In this document: in pieces, positions 1 through 6,004 of the stretch | Layout of the letters: the number at the start of each line of letters is the position of its first letter | How positions within the stretch are numbered: position 1 is the stretch's first letter | NCBI GenBank assembly: GCA_030590525.1 | Contig: JAUUYI010000143.1 | Coordinates: 1-6,148 of the forward strand | Direction: 5' to 3' | Source: Sedimenticola sp. | Lineage (GTDB): Bacteria; Pseudomonadota; Gammaproteobacteria; Chromatiales; Chromatiaceae | Length of the DNA stretch: 6,148 nucleotides | Program-made: the position numbers and the translations under genes | Notes under the pieces: model-generated | The model's input: the letters and a program-made list of their open reading frames with translations, nothing else | Databases searched by the model: none | What the model was told of the DNA's origin: nothing

Positions 1-1240
1 AATAGAGATCCATCCCCTTCCGGTAGTGCTCAGGCCCCAGGAGGTGATACTGCATCCGTACCACCTCAGCCCCTTTCTCATAGACCGTGACGGTGTAGAA
101 GTTATTGATCTCGATATAGGCATCGGGGCGAACCGGATGGGCCATGGGGCTGGCATCCTCGGCAAACTGATGGGCCCGCAGCAGACGTACATCCTCGATC
201 CGCTTGACGCTCCGGGAACTCATGTCAGCCGAGAACTCCTGGTCCCGGAACACGGTCAGCCCCTCTTTCAGGCTCAGCTGGAACCAGTCCCGGCAGGTGA
301 TCCGGTTGCCCGTCCAGTTGTGGAAGTATTCGTGGGCGACCACGCCTTCGATTCCCTTAAAGTCCTGATCGGTGGCAAGGTCTGGCCGGGCCAGCACATA
401 TTTTGAGTTGAATACGTTCAGCCCCTTGTTCTCCATCGCCCCCATGTTGAAATCGTTGACCGCCACGATCATGTAGATATCGAGATCGTACTCCCGGCCG
501 TACTGTTGCTGGTCCCAGGCCATGGCACGCTTCAGAGAACGCATGGCGTGCTGGCACTTATCCAGATTCTCCGGTTCGACATGAATCTGCAGTGTCACCT
601 CGCGGCCGGAGGTGGTGATGAAGCTGTCGTCAATATGGCGCAGATCTCCGGCAACCAGGGCAAACAGGTAACAAGGCTTGGGGAACGGGTCCATCCAGGT
701 CACCCGGTGGCGCCCGTCTGACAACTCCTCCCGTTCCATCGGATTACCGTTGGAGAGCAGTACCGGGTAACGTTTCTTGTCGGCAGTAATCGTGGTAACG
801 AAGCGGGCCATCACATCGGGACGATCCAGAAACCAGGTGATATGGCGAAAACCCTCCGCCTCGCATTGGGTGCAGAACATACCGCCAGAGCGGTAGAGCC
901 CTTCAAGGGAGGTATTTCCCTGGGGTCTGATCCGGACTTCGCTCTCCAACACGAACTGGAGCGGCACCCGATGGATGGTCAGCCCCCTGGTATCCACCTG
1001 ATAATCCGCAGCGGCCATGGGGTTGCCATCCAGGGTGAGAGAGATCATCTCCAGCCCCTCACCATGCAGAAACAATTCCGCTCCATCTCCCGGCGCGGCC
1101 GGATTACGGCGCAGGCTCAGCTGGGCGTGGACCCGGGTCTCCTCTTCACCCAGATCGAAGCGCAGGATGGCCTGATCGATAAGGAACCTCGGGGGGAGAT
1201 AGTCTTTAAGATGGATGGTCTGGGGTGTATCACGAAGCAT
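1..1240 (-). CDS. pepN: Aminopeptidase N (M1 family zinc metallopeptidase), N-terminal 413 codons, cut by the window edge
   Basis: Cytoplasmic zinc aminopeptidase that removes N-terminal residues from peptides in the late steps of protein turnover. I translated the minus strand by hand. The exopeptidase motif GAMEN is at residues 267-271 and the zinc motif HEYFHNW starts at residue 303 (ligands His303 and His307, catalytic Glu304). The third ligand, Glu326, is in LKEGLTVF, and the catalytic Tyr387 is in TVYEKG. All sit six residues later than in E. coli PepN, and the stretch PKPCYLFALVAGD also matches it closely. The usual length is about 870-890 residues, so roughly half is present: the N-terminal beta domain and most of the catalytic domain. 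The ATG at 1240-1238 is the only usual start after an in-frame TGA six codons upstream; the ribosome site is weak (GAGAGAAG). No frameshift was seen. It is divergent from grxC, and its 3' end lies beyond base 1. Confidence 0.97.
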   Translation of the reverse strand, partial: MLRDTPQTIHLKDYLPPRFLIDQAILRFDLGEEETRVHAQLSLRRNPAAPGDGAELFLHGEGLEMISLTLDGNPMAAADYQVDTRGLTIHRVPLQFVLESEVRIRPQGNTSLEGLYRSGGMFCTQCEAEGFRHITWFLDRPDVMARFVTTITADKKRYPVLLSNGNPMEREELSDGRHRVTWMDPFPKPCYLFALVAGDLRHIDDSFITTSGREVTLQIHVEPENLDKCQHAMRSLKRAMAWDQQQYGREYDLDIYMIVAVNDFNMGAMENKGLNVFNSKYVLARPDLATDQDFKGIEGVVAHEYFHNWTGNRITCRDWFQLSLKEGLTVFRDQEFSADMSSRSVKRIEDVRLLRAHQFAEDASPMAHPVRPDAYIEINNFYTVTVYEKGAEVVRMQYHLLGPEHYRKGMDLY

Positions 1241-1301
1241 GGAAAGGATCTTCTCTCAGGTCAGGAGCCGGCAAATCCCCGGCAGTTGGTGGATTCCCTG
1301 G

Positions 1302-1331
1302 ACTATACTAAAAGCGCACCTGGACCGCCAA
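1302..1331 (-). promoter_or_regulatory. Candidate sigma-70 promoter for pepN
   Basis: Read on the minus strand, TTGGCG (1331-1326) and TATAGT (1307-1302) are separated by 18 bases, a fair match to the -35 and -10 consensus. Transcription would start near 1295, leaving a leader of about 55 bases before the pepN ATG. It is the best promoter-like pair in the divergent intergenic region. This is a match by eye only, without experimental support. Confidence 0.4.
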
Positions 1332-1349
1332 AATAGGGATTGTTAGGAT
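1321..1349 (+). promoter_or_regulatory. Weak candidate promoter for the grxC-hslR operon
   Basis: TGGACC (1321-1326) and TAGGAT (1344-1349) are separated by 17 bases, each matching four of six consensus positions. Transcription would begin near 1356, about 28 bases before the grxC ATG. A better -10 hexamer, TATACT at 1304-1309, lies upstream but has no acceptable -35 at normal spacing. I saw no sigma-32 heat-shock promoter pattern, although hslR is a heat-shock gene in E. coli. Confidence 0.25.
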
Positions 1350-1383
1350 AGGAGGTCACCGTTCTGACCAGAGAGAGTCGAGT

Positions 1384-1686
1384 ATGCCTAAAGTCGTCAT
1401 ATACACCACCCGCATCTGTCCTTATTGTGTACGTGCCAAGATGCTGTTGAAGAAGAAAAGGGTGAAATATGAGGAGCGGTACATCGAGGGAAACCGAGAA
1501 CTGATGCGGGAGATGATCGAACGCAGCAAGCGGCGAACCGTACCTCAGATATTTATCGATGATTACCACGTCGGCGGCTACGACGACCTGGCTGAGCTCA
1601 ACGCCTTCGGAAAACTGGACCCCCTGCTGGGGCTGAAGCCACACATGGAGCCCGACGTCACAGAGGGAGAAGCCGACCCCACATGA
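1384..1686 (+). CDS. grxC: Glutaredoxin 3 (GrxC family), dithiol type
   Basis: Small cytoplasmic thiol-disulfide oxidoreductase that uses glutathione to reduce protein disulfides and glutathionylated proteins. The sequence shows a compact thioredoxin fold. The dithiol active site CPYC is at residues 12-15, TVPQIFID with the cis-proline Pro54 follows, and GGYDDL at 64-69 forms the glutathione-binding turn. All align with E. coli Grx3, including the closing LDPLL. At 100 residues it is longer than the 83-residue E. coli protein because of an acidic tail of about 18 residues after LDPLL. The ATG is preceded by GAGAGAG at 1371-1377 as a modest ribosome site; a stronger GGAGGT at 1351-1356 is too distant to serve this start. 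It is the first gene of the operon, and its TGA overlaps the hslR ATG, which suggests translational coupling. Confidence 0.95.
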   Translation: MPKVVIYTTRICPYCVRAKMLLKKKRVKYEERYIEGNRELMREMIERSKRRTVPQIFIDDYHVGGYDDLAELNAFGKLDPLLGLKPHMEPDVTEGEADPT

Positions 1687-2078
1687 ACCCACAGACCCAA
1701 CTGGGGGGCCTGCGCCTGGATAAATGGCTGTGGGCCGCCCGCTTCTTCAAAACCCGGCAACTGGCGGTAGAGGCCATCAATGGCGGCAAGGTTCACCTGA
1801 ACGGTCAGCGTACCAAAGCGGGGAAAGAGATACATCCGGGCTCCAGACTGCGCATACATAAGGGGATTCTGGAGTGGGAGATCGTCGTCACCCAGATACC
1901 CAGACAACGCCGCCCGGCGTCCGAGGCGATACATTTCTATGAAGAGAGCGAACAGAGCCTGGAGCGGCGCCACAAGGTAATTGAGCAGCGGCGCAACCTC
2001 GGTGCCCCGCCCCATGCCCACAGCGACCGGCCAAACAAACGCGACCGCCGCATGATCCAGCGTTTCACCCGGAGGTAG
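1683..2078 (+). CDS. hslR: Heat shock protein 15 (Hsp15), S4-domain RNA-binding ribosome rescue factor
   Basis: Hsp15 binds free 50S ribosomal subunits that still carry a nascent chain on tRNA, as arises when translation aborts under stress, and helps recycle them (known from the E. coli protein). The S4 RNA-binding domain spans about residues 10-65, with the signature RLDKWLWAARFFKTR at 11-25 and GGKVHLNGQR at 34-43. Further family-specific blocks are RRPASEA at 76-82 and a basic C-terminal tail rich in Arg and Lys. Its length of 131 residues compares with 133 in E. coli. The ATG overlaps the grxC stop as ATGA, so the gene is probably translated by coupling. Downstream, GGAGGTAG joins its last codon, its stop and the ribosome site of the next gene. 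In E. coli hslR sits with hslO; here its partner is a glutaredoxin gene. Confidence 0.95.
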   Translation: MNPQTQLGGLRLDKWLWAARFFKTRQLAVEAINGGKVHLNGQRTKAGKEIHPGSRLRIHKGILEWEIVVTQIPRQRRPASEAIHFYEESEQSLERRHKVIEQRRNLGAPPHAHSDRPNKRDRRMIQRFTRR

Positions 2079-2080
2079 CA

Positions 2081-2536
2081 ATGGACCAGGACGCCTACCA
2101 TTCCACCTATCGAGATATGAACGAGCGCTACTGCCTGTTCGAAAAAGGCATCCTCGCCGGCCAGTGCAGTTGCTCCCGGGCAGAGCGTTTCTACCTGGCA
2201 GAGAGAGAAGGAGTACACTGCGACTCGGACCAGGCCCAGTGCCAGTGTGATGAATGGCTGAAGCTGGTTCGTCAGCACGCCCGCTTTGCCCTCAAATCCC
2301 AGAACGACACCGGCATCCTGCCCCATGCCAAAGCGATGCGCGTACAGGTGGGAGGTCTGCAAGGGCTACACCTCGCGACCCACCCGGGGCAACCGCTACC
2401 AACGGTGATCGCTGATATCCATGGGCTGATCAGCGAGGCCGTGGAGCAGTTCCAGACGCTGGGGGAAGTGCCGTTTCAGGAAGTCATCAAGCAGATCGCT
2501 TCCTACCAGGGAAGAAAGCGCCGCAGGAAGCGGTAG
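2081..2536 (+). CDS. Conserved hypothetical protein with an N-terminal six-cysteine region
   Basis: I cannot assign this 151-residue protein to a characterised family. Six cysteines (18, 29, 31, 47, 54 and 56) crowd the N-terminal third in the pattern C-x10-C-x-C-x15-C-x6-C-x-C, and the remaining 95 residues have none. That arrangement suggests zinc or iron-sulfur binding, but it matches no motif I know. Residues 60-145 look globular and soluble, with probable helices around 110-142, and the protein ends in the strongly basic GRKRRRKR, compatible with nucleic acid or ribosome contact. No signal peptide or membrane segment is visible. GGAGGT at 2071-2076 is the strongest ribosome site in the window and overlaps the hslR stop; only two bases separate the genes, so this is the third gene of the grxC-hslR operon. 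I have a weak impression of similar proteins in related gammaproteobacteria. The gene is very likely real; its function is unknown. Confidence 0.85.
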   Translation: MDQDAYHSTYRDMNERYCLFEKGILAGQCSCSRAERFYLAEREGVHCDSDQAQCQCDEWLKLVRQHARFALKSQNDTGILPHAKAMRVQVGGLQGLHLATHPGQPLPTVIADIHGLISEAVEQFQTLGEVPFQEVIKQIASYQGRKRRRKR

Positions 2537-2597
2537 AGGTACACACCCCTGAGGCCCTTGCCAGTAAAGCCCTACTTTCTATGCCCTTTACCAGAGA

Positions 2598-2714
2598 ATG
2601 TTGACCGGGATCATAGCACTGATCGCCATCTTCCTTTGGTATAACAGGTTGAGTAAATATTCTATTTTCAGCAACTATTCAGCACACCGGTTAAGTGGCG
2701 GCCACGGGCCATAG
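2598..2714 (+). CDS. Possible micro-ORF for a 38-residue single-span membrane protein (doubtful)
   Basis: An ATG at 2598 opens a 38-codon frame ending at TAG 2712-2714. It begins MLTGIIALIAIFLWYNRLSK: a continuous hydrophobic stretch of about 13-15 residues followed by basic residues, as in small inner-membrane proteins. Against it, there is no properly spaced Shine-Dalgarno sequence (only AGAGA directly abutting the ATG). The second half is not distinctive, and a frame this short can occur by chance in a 236-base gap. It would lie inside the leader region of the EF-G-like gene. Confidence 0.15.
   Translation: MLTGIIALIAIFLWYNRLSKYSIFSNYSAHRLSGGHGP
2636..2663 (+). promoter_or_regulatory. Weak candidate promoter for the EF-G-like gene
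   Basis: TTGGTA (2636-2641) and TATTCT (2658-2663) are separated by 16 bases, each matching four of six consensus positions, within the most A+T-rich part of the gap. Transcription would start near 2670, giving a leader of about 100 bases. TATAAC at 2640-2645 is a competing -10 without a good -35. Confidence 0.25.
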
Positions 2715-2760
2715 GCAAACTGAACAGTACCCTTTTTATTTAGCAATCACTGACATTCCT

Positions 2761-2775
2761 GAGGAGAAAATAATG
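2761..2775 (+). promoter_or_regulatory. Ribosome binding site that decides the start of the EF-G-like gene
   Basis: GAGGAG at 2761-2766 stands six bases before the ATG at 2773-2775. The reading frame is open back to a GTG at 2695, but the 26 extra residues have no counterpart in EF-G proteins and that GTG has no ribosome site. The EF-G fold begins right after the ATG with DIRNIALVG, so 2773 is the start chosen. Confidence 0.85.
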
Positions 2776-4821
2776 CCTGCATACACCACCCACGATATCC
2801 GAAATATCGCCCTGGTGGGCCAGTCAGGCGCCGGTAAAACGACGCTGGCCGAAGCCCTTTTGTACCGCGCCGGTGCCATCGGCAACCAGGGTAGTATAGA
2901 AAATGGCGACACCACCTGTGACTTCGATCCTCAAGAAAAGAAATACCAGCACTCCCTCGACTCGGCCCTGGCCTGGCTGGAGCGGGATGGCAAACATATC
3001 AACCTCCTCGACACCCCCGGGCTAAGCGACTTTTTCGGCCGCGCCTTCAGCATATTTCAGGCGGCGGAGACCACGGCGGTGGTAATCAACGCGGAGGCGG
3101 GCATCGAACCGGCGGCACTGACCATGATGGAGCATGCCCAGAAGGACGAGCGCTGCCGCCTGATCATCGTCAACAAGATCGACTCTCCGGACACAAACCT
3201 GGCGGGCCTGGTTGAGCAGATCCGGGAGGCGTTCGGTAACCAATGCCTGCCACTAAACCTGCCTAATGCGGCAGGTGACGGTGTAATCGACTGTTTTTTC
3301 ACCCCCGAAGGTGGTGACACCCTCTTCTCCTCCGTCGCCGAAGCTCATACCAACATCATCGACCAGGTGGTGGAAGTGGATGAGAAGCTAATGGAGATCT
3401 ACCTGGAACAGGGCGAAGAACTGGAACCCGAACAGCTGCATGACCCCTTTGAACAGGCACTGAGAGAGGGGCACCTGGTCCCGATCTGTTTCACCTCTGC
3501 CAGGAGCGGTGCCGGTATCGACCAGCTACTGGAGGTGATGGTGAAACTGATGCCGGACCCCACTGAGGGCAATCCGCCCCACGTCCTCAAAGGCGAGGGG
3601 GATGCCGCGGTACCAGTCGATGTGACAGCAGACCCGGGGAAACATGCCATTGCCCATGTATTCAAGATCAGCAATGATCCATTCCGGGGACGACTCGCAC
3701 TGACCCGGGTCTATCAGGGTACCATCAAGCCCAACAGCCAGCTGTTCATCGGGGAGGAACGAAAGCCCCTCAAGATGGCCCACCTGCTGCAACTCAGGGG
3801 CAAGGAGCAAGTTGACATGCCGCAGGCGGTCCCTGGGGATATCTGCGCACTGGCCCGGGTCGAAGAGGTTTTCCGGGACGCGGTGCTGCACGACTCACAC
3901 GAGGAAGATCACCTGCACCTGCAGCCGGAGAGCTATCCCATGCCGCTGTTCGGGCTGGCACTGATCCCCAAAAACCGCAGTGATGACCAGAAGCTCTCCG
4001 ATGCCTTACGCAAGCTTGAATCGGAAGACCCCTGCCTGCGGGTGGAACACGATAACCAGGCCAATGAAACGGTGATCCGCGGCATGGGCGATCTGCACCT
4101 GCGTATCATCCTGGAGCAACTGGAGCAACGCTATAACGTGCATGTGGATACCCGCCCACCGAGCATCCCCTACCGGGAGACCATTAGCGCTGCCACCGAG
4201 GGGCACCACCGCCACAAGAAGCAGACCGGTGGTGCCGGTCAGTTCGGGGAGGTATTTCTGCGGGTGGCGCCACTGGCACGAGGCGAGGGATTTCAATTCG
4301 TCGACGAAGTCAAAGGCGGTGTCATCCCGGGCCAGTTCATCCCTGCGGTGGAGAAGGGGGTGCTGCAGGCAATCGAAGATGGGTTTATCGCCGGCTATCC
4401 GGTCCAGGATATCCGGGTAACCGTCTACGACGGCAAGTTCCACCCGGTAGATTCCAAGGAGATCGCGTTCGTCACCGCCGGTAAGAAGGCGTTTCAGGCG
4501 GCCCTGGAAAAGGCACGCCCACTGATACTGGAGCCGATCGTCAGCATCCAGGTGACGGTGCAGGGGAATGCCATGGGCGACATCACGGCTGACCTCTCCA
4601 CCCGTCGGGGCCGGGTCAGCAGCACGGATGCAGGTGCCGGCAACCATATGCTGATCAGTGGCCTGGTACCCCTGTCAGAGCTGGAGGACTACAGCTCAAA
4701 GCTCAAGTCCATCACTGCCGGGGAGGGGAGCTATGAGATCTCCTTCAGCCACTATGACCCGGTTCCGGGCAACGTGCAGCAGGAACTGGCCAAGCGGCAT
4801 CAGCGTAAGGAGGAAGAATAA
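2773..4821 (+). CDS. EF-G-like GTPase, EF-G-2 type paralogue of elongation factor G
   Basis: Translational GTPase of 682 residues with the five-domain EF-G architecture. In the G domain, the P-loop GQSGAGKT is at 16-23, DTPG at 80-83, NKID at 134-137 and TSAR at 241-244. Domain II covers about 290-375 and domain III about 388-470 (GMGDLHL at 437-443). Domain IV follows, with KGGVIPGQFIPAV from 514 and HPVDSKEIAF at 557-566, then domain V to the end. The switch I motif RGITI of housekeeping EF-G is absent; the frame reads EKKYQHSL there. Leu84 replaces the histidine that normally follows DTPG. Both changes recall Thermus EF-G-2 and mycobacterial FusA2, so I infer a specialised paralogue with a true fusA elsewhere. 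It may act in translocation, recycling or stress on the ribosome; the actual role is unknown. It has its own ribosome site, and its 3' end overlaps the convergent dsrS. Confidence 0.92.
   Translation: MPAYTTHDIRNIALVGQSGAGKTTLAEALLYRAGAIGNQGSIENGDTTCDFDPQEKKYQHSLDSALAWLERDGKHINLLDTPGLSDFFGRAFSIFQAAETTAVVINAEAGIEPAALTMMEHAQKDERCRLIIVNKIDSPDTNLAGLVEQIREAFGNQCLPLNLPNAAGDGVIDCFFTPEGGDTLFSSVAEAHTNIIDQVVEVDEKLMEIYLEQGEELEPEQLHDPFEQALREGHLVPICFTSARSGAGIDQLLEVMVKLMPDPTEGNPPHVLKGEGDAAVPVDVTADPGKHAIAHVFKISNDPFRGRLALTRVYQGTIKPNSQLFIGEERKPLKMAHLLQLRGKEQVDMPQAVPGDICALARVEEVFRDAVLHDSHEEDHLHLQPESYPMPLFGLALIPKNRSDDQKLSDALRKLESEDPCLRVEHDNQANETVIRGMGDLHLRIILEQLEQRYNVHVDTRPPSIPYRETISAATEGHHRHKKQTGGAGQFGEVFLRVAPLARGEGFQFVDEVKGGVIPGQFIPAVEKGVLQAIEDGFIAGYPVQDIRVTVYDGKFHPVDSKEIAFVTAGKKAFQAALEKARPLILEPIVSIQVTVQGNAMGDITADLSTRRGRVSSTDAGAGNHMLISGLVPLSELEDYSSKLKSITAGEGSYEISFSHYDPVPGNVQQELAKRHQRKEEE
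4800..4821. other. Convergent 3' overlap of the EF-G-like gene and dsrS
   Basis: The last 22 bases of the EF-G-like gene (stop TAA at 4819-4821) are also the last 22 bases of dsrS on the other strand (stop TGA at 4802-4800). There is no intergenic space and I see no hairpin with a T run for either gene nearby, so the two transcripts must overlap at their 3' ends. Confidence 0.85.
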
Positions 4822-5957
4822 GGGTTGAAAGCAGGACCTGGATCCTGGGCCCCTGTCAGAACAGCGAACTCCTGACTCAGCGGGGTCATCACCGGCTCCA
4901 GTTTGCGGTGCATCAGACTGCCCATGGCATCGCTGCCCTTGAGCACCGGGCGCAGGATGCCGTAGCCGATGCCGGAAAGGATCCGCATGCTTCTGATCTC
5001 TGGAAGCAATTCCGGGGCGATGGCCAGGAGTTCATGCACTGCGGTTGAGGTGTCGATAAAGCTGTCCGCCTCCTGCTGCAGCTGCTCCAGGGCCTGGTCC
5101 GGGTCCCCTTCAGATCGGATCGATCCCGCATAATGGCGAATCACATCCAGTGTGGCGTTGACCACCTCCTGGGTGGGCGGTTTCTGCAGAATACGCGCAC
5201 AGGTCTGGATGAAGGTCTGACCACCGCCCGAAAGGAACCGCAGACAGAGGGCTGCCATCCCATTACCTGCGCCGACCAGCCCTGCCAGCCGCCGGCTCAG
5301 TTCAGGGAAGTCCGGGCGGTCAGACAGCTGCTCCGGCAGATCGTCCGGTGTAGCGGCAATGAAGCCCACCAGGTAAGGGCTCTTGCGCCCAGCCTTCTTC
5401 CATAGCCTCAGACGGGTCTCTTCATCCAGGAGCCCGGGCTGCAGGGCGACACAGACCGACTCCATCATCGCTTCCGGCTCGGTTTCGAACGGCAGGTAGT
5501 CAATCAGGTAGCGCGCCATCTGCCGCCCCGTCTCGCTCTCTGCCACCGCCCGGGTCTGCAGCATACGCCTGGCGTTCTCCGCCTCCTCTGCAACCCACCA
5601 GGCACGCCTGGCCAGCTCTGCAGTCAGACCCTCGGCACAGACCACAGCGAATACGGCTGTCTGGTCCCCCAGCATCAGCAGCTGCTCCAGGCTGTCCTCC
5701 CGCATCTGCCCCATACGGGTCCAGCGCTGTAGATAGAGGGGATATCCACCGGGGCTGCCGAGTGCCTGTTCTGAGAGAAAGGCTCGAACCTGCTTCAGAT
5801 ACTTCTCATCGAACCCTTCGGGGTTGAGCTTGACCGCCACCTGCCCCCCCTGGAGCAGTCCATGAAGGGTCATGCTGGATTCATTGATTCGGATGGCCAG
5901 CGGCTGGTTGGCGAGTAGAACATTGAGACGCAATGCGTCTTCGCTGGAGAGTGGCAT
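4800..5957 (-). CDS. dsrS: DsrS-like protein of the dissimilatory sulfur-oxidation (dsr) system
   Basis: This 385-residue protein resembles DsrS, the product of the last gene of the dsr cluster of Allochromatium vinosum and relatives, where reverse-type dissimilatory sulfite reductase oxidises stored sulfur. The molecular function of DsrS is unknown. Stretches I recognise are the N-terminal LSSEDALRLNVLLAN, LGSPGGYPLYLQRWTRMGQM at 66-85, RRAWWVAEEAENARRML at 117-133, YLVGFIAATPDDLPE at 195-209, and the C-terminal LRPVLKGS...LMHRKLEPVMTPL. No signal peptide or membrane span is seen, so it is probably cytoplasmic and largely helical. Four cysteines (107, 168, 238, 253) form no motif. The ATG at 5957-5955 follows an in-frame TAA ten codons upstream; its ribosome site is poor (AGGA about 12 bases away). 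No other dsr gene is in the window. The identification rests on remembered similarity, not a search. Confidence 0.8.
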   Translation of the reverse strand: MPLSSEDALRLNVLLANQPLAIRINESSMTLHGLLQGGQVAVKLNPEGFDEKYLKQVRAFLSEQALGSPGGYPLYLQRWTRMGQMREDSLEQLLMLGDQTAVFAVVCAEGLTAELARRAWWVAEEAENARRMLQTRAVAESETGRQMARYLIDYLPFETEPEAMMESVCVALQPGLLDEETRLRLWKKAGRKSPYLVGFIAATPDDLPEQLSDRPDFPELSRRLAGLVGAGNGMAALCLRFLSGGGQTFIQTCARILQKPPTQEVVNATLDVIRHYAGSIRSEGDPDQALEQLQQEADSFIDTSTAVHELLAIAPELLPEIRSMRILSGIGYGILRPVLKGSDAMGSLMHRKLEPVMTPLSQEFAVLTGAQDPGPAFNPYSSSLR

Positions 5958-5974
5958 AGACTCAATCCATCCTG

Positions 5975-6004
5975 GTTAGACTTTGTTAAGGAGCCTCTGA
6001 TCAA
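5975..6004 (-). promoter_or_regulatory. Weak promoter candidate for dsrS that borrows the end of the palindromic element
   Basis: On the minus strand, TTGATC (6004-5999, inside the left arm of the element) and TCTAAC (5980-5975, outside it) lie 18 bases apart, each with four of six consensus matches. The start of transcription would fall near 5968, leaving only about 11 leader bases, which argues against it. dsrS may instead be transcribed from further upstream, through the element. Confidence 0.15.

Larger units (their letters stand above)
2537..2772. other. Intergenic region between the grxC operon and the EF-G-like gene
   Basis: These 236 bases are richer in A and T than the flanking genes. 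I found no hairpin followed by a T run after the upstream operon, so read-through into the EF-G-like gene is possible. GTGGCGGCCAC at 2695-2705 can form a small hairpin but lacks a U tract. An approximate direct repeat GCCCTT-N2-3-CCAG recurs near 2551 and 2583, with no assigned meaning. The only other contents are the promoter candidate and the micro-ORF listed separately. Confidence 0.6.

Noticed and set aside
842..1336. A 164-codon open frame on the plus strand opposite the pepN start
   Set aside because: It lies antisense to well-conserved pepN codons, has no recognisable protein features or ribosome site, and runs over the pepN promoter region. It is a shadow of the real gene.
1241..1383. 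Sigma-32 heat-shock promoter in front of grxC-hslR
   Set aside because: I looked for a CTTGAA-type -35 with a CCCCAT-type -10 and found no matching pair.
1578..2362. Overlapping minus-strand frames opposite hslR and the six-cysteine gene
   Set aside because: They are antisense to hslR, a certain gene, and to a frame with a strong ribosome site. Neither has a plausible start context.
2695..2705. GTGGCGGCCAC hairpin as a terminator for the grxC operon
   Set aside because: The stem is only four pairs with a three-base loop, no T run follows, and it lies about 160 bases past the last stop codon.
2695..2772. GTG at 2695 as an upstream start for the EF-G-like protein
   Set aside because: The extra 26 residues match nothing in EF-G proteins and no ribosome site precedes the GTG, whereas ATG 2773 has GAGGAG six bases before it.
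4006..4647. A 213-codon open frame on the minus strand inside the EF-G-like gene
   Set aside because: It is fully antisense to domains III-V of the EF-G-like protein, whose motifs are intact. Long antisense frames are common in GC-rich genes, and the translation shows no family resemblance.
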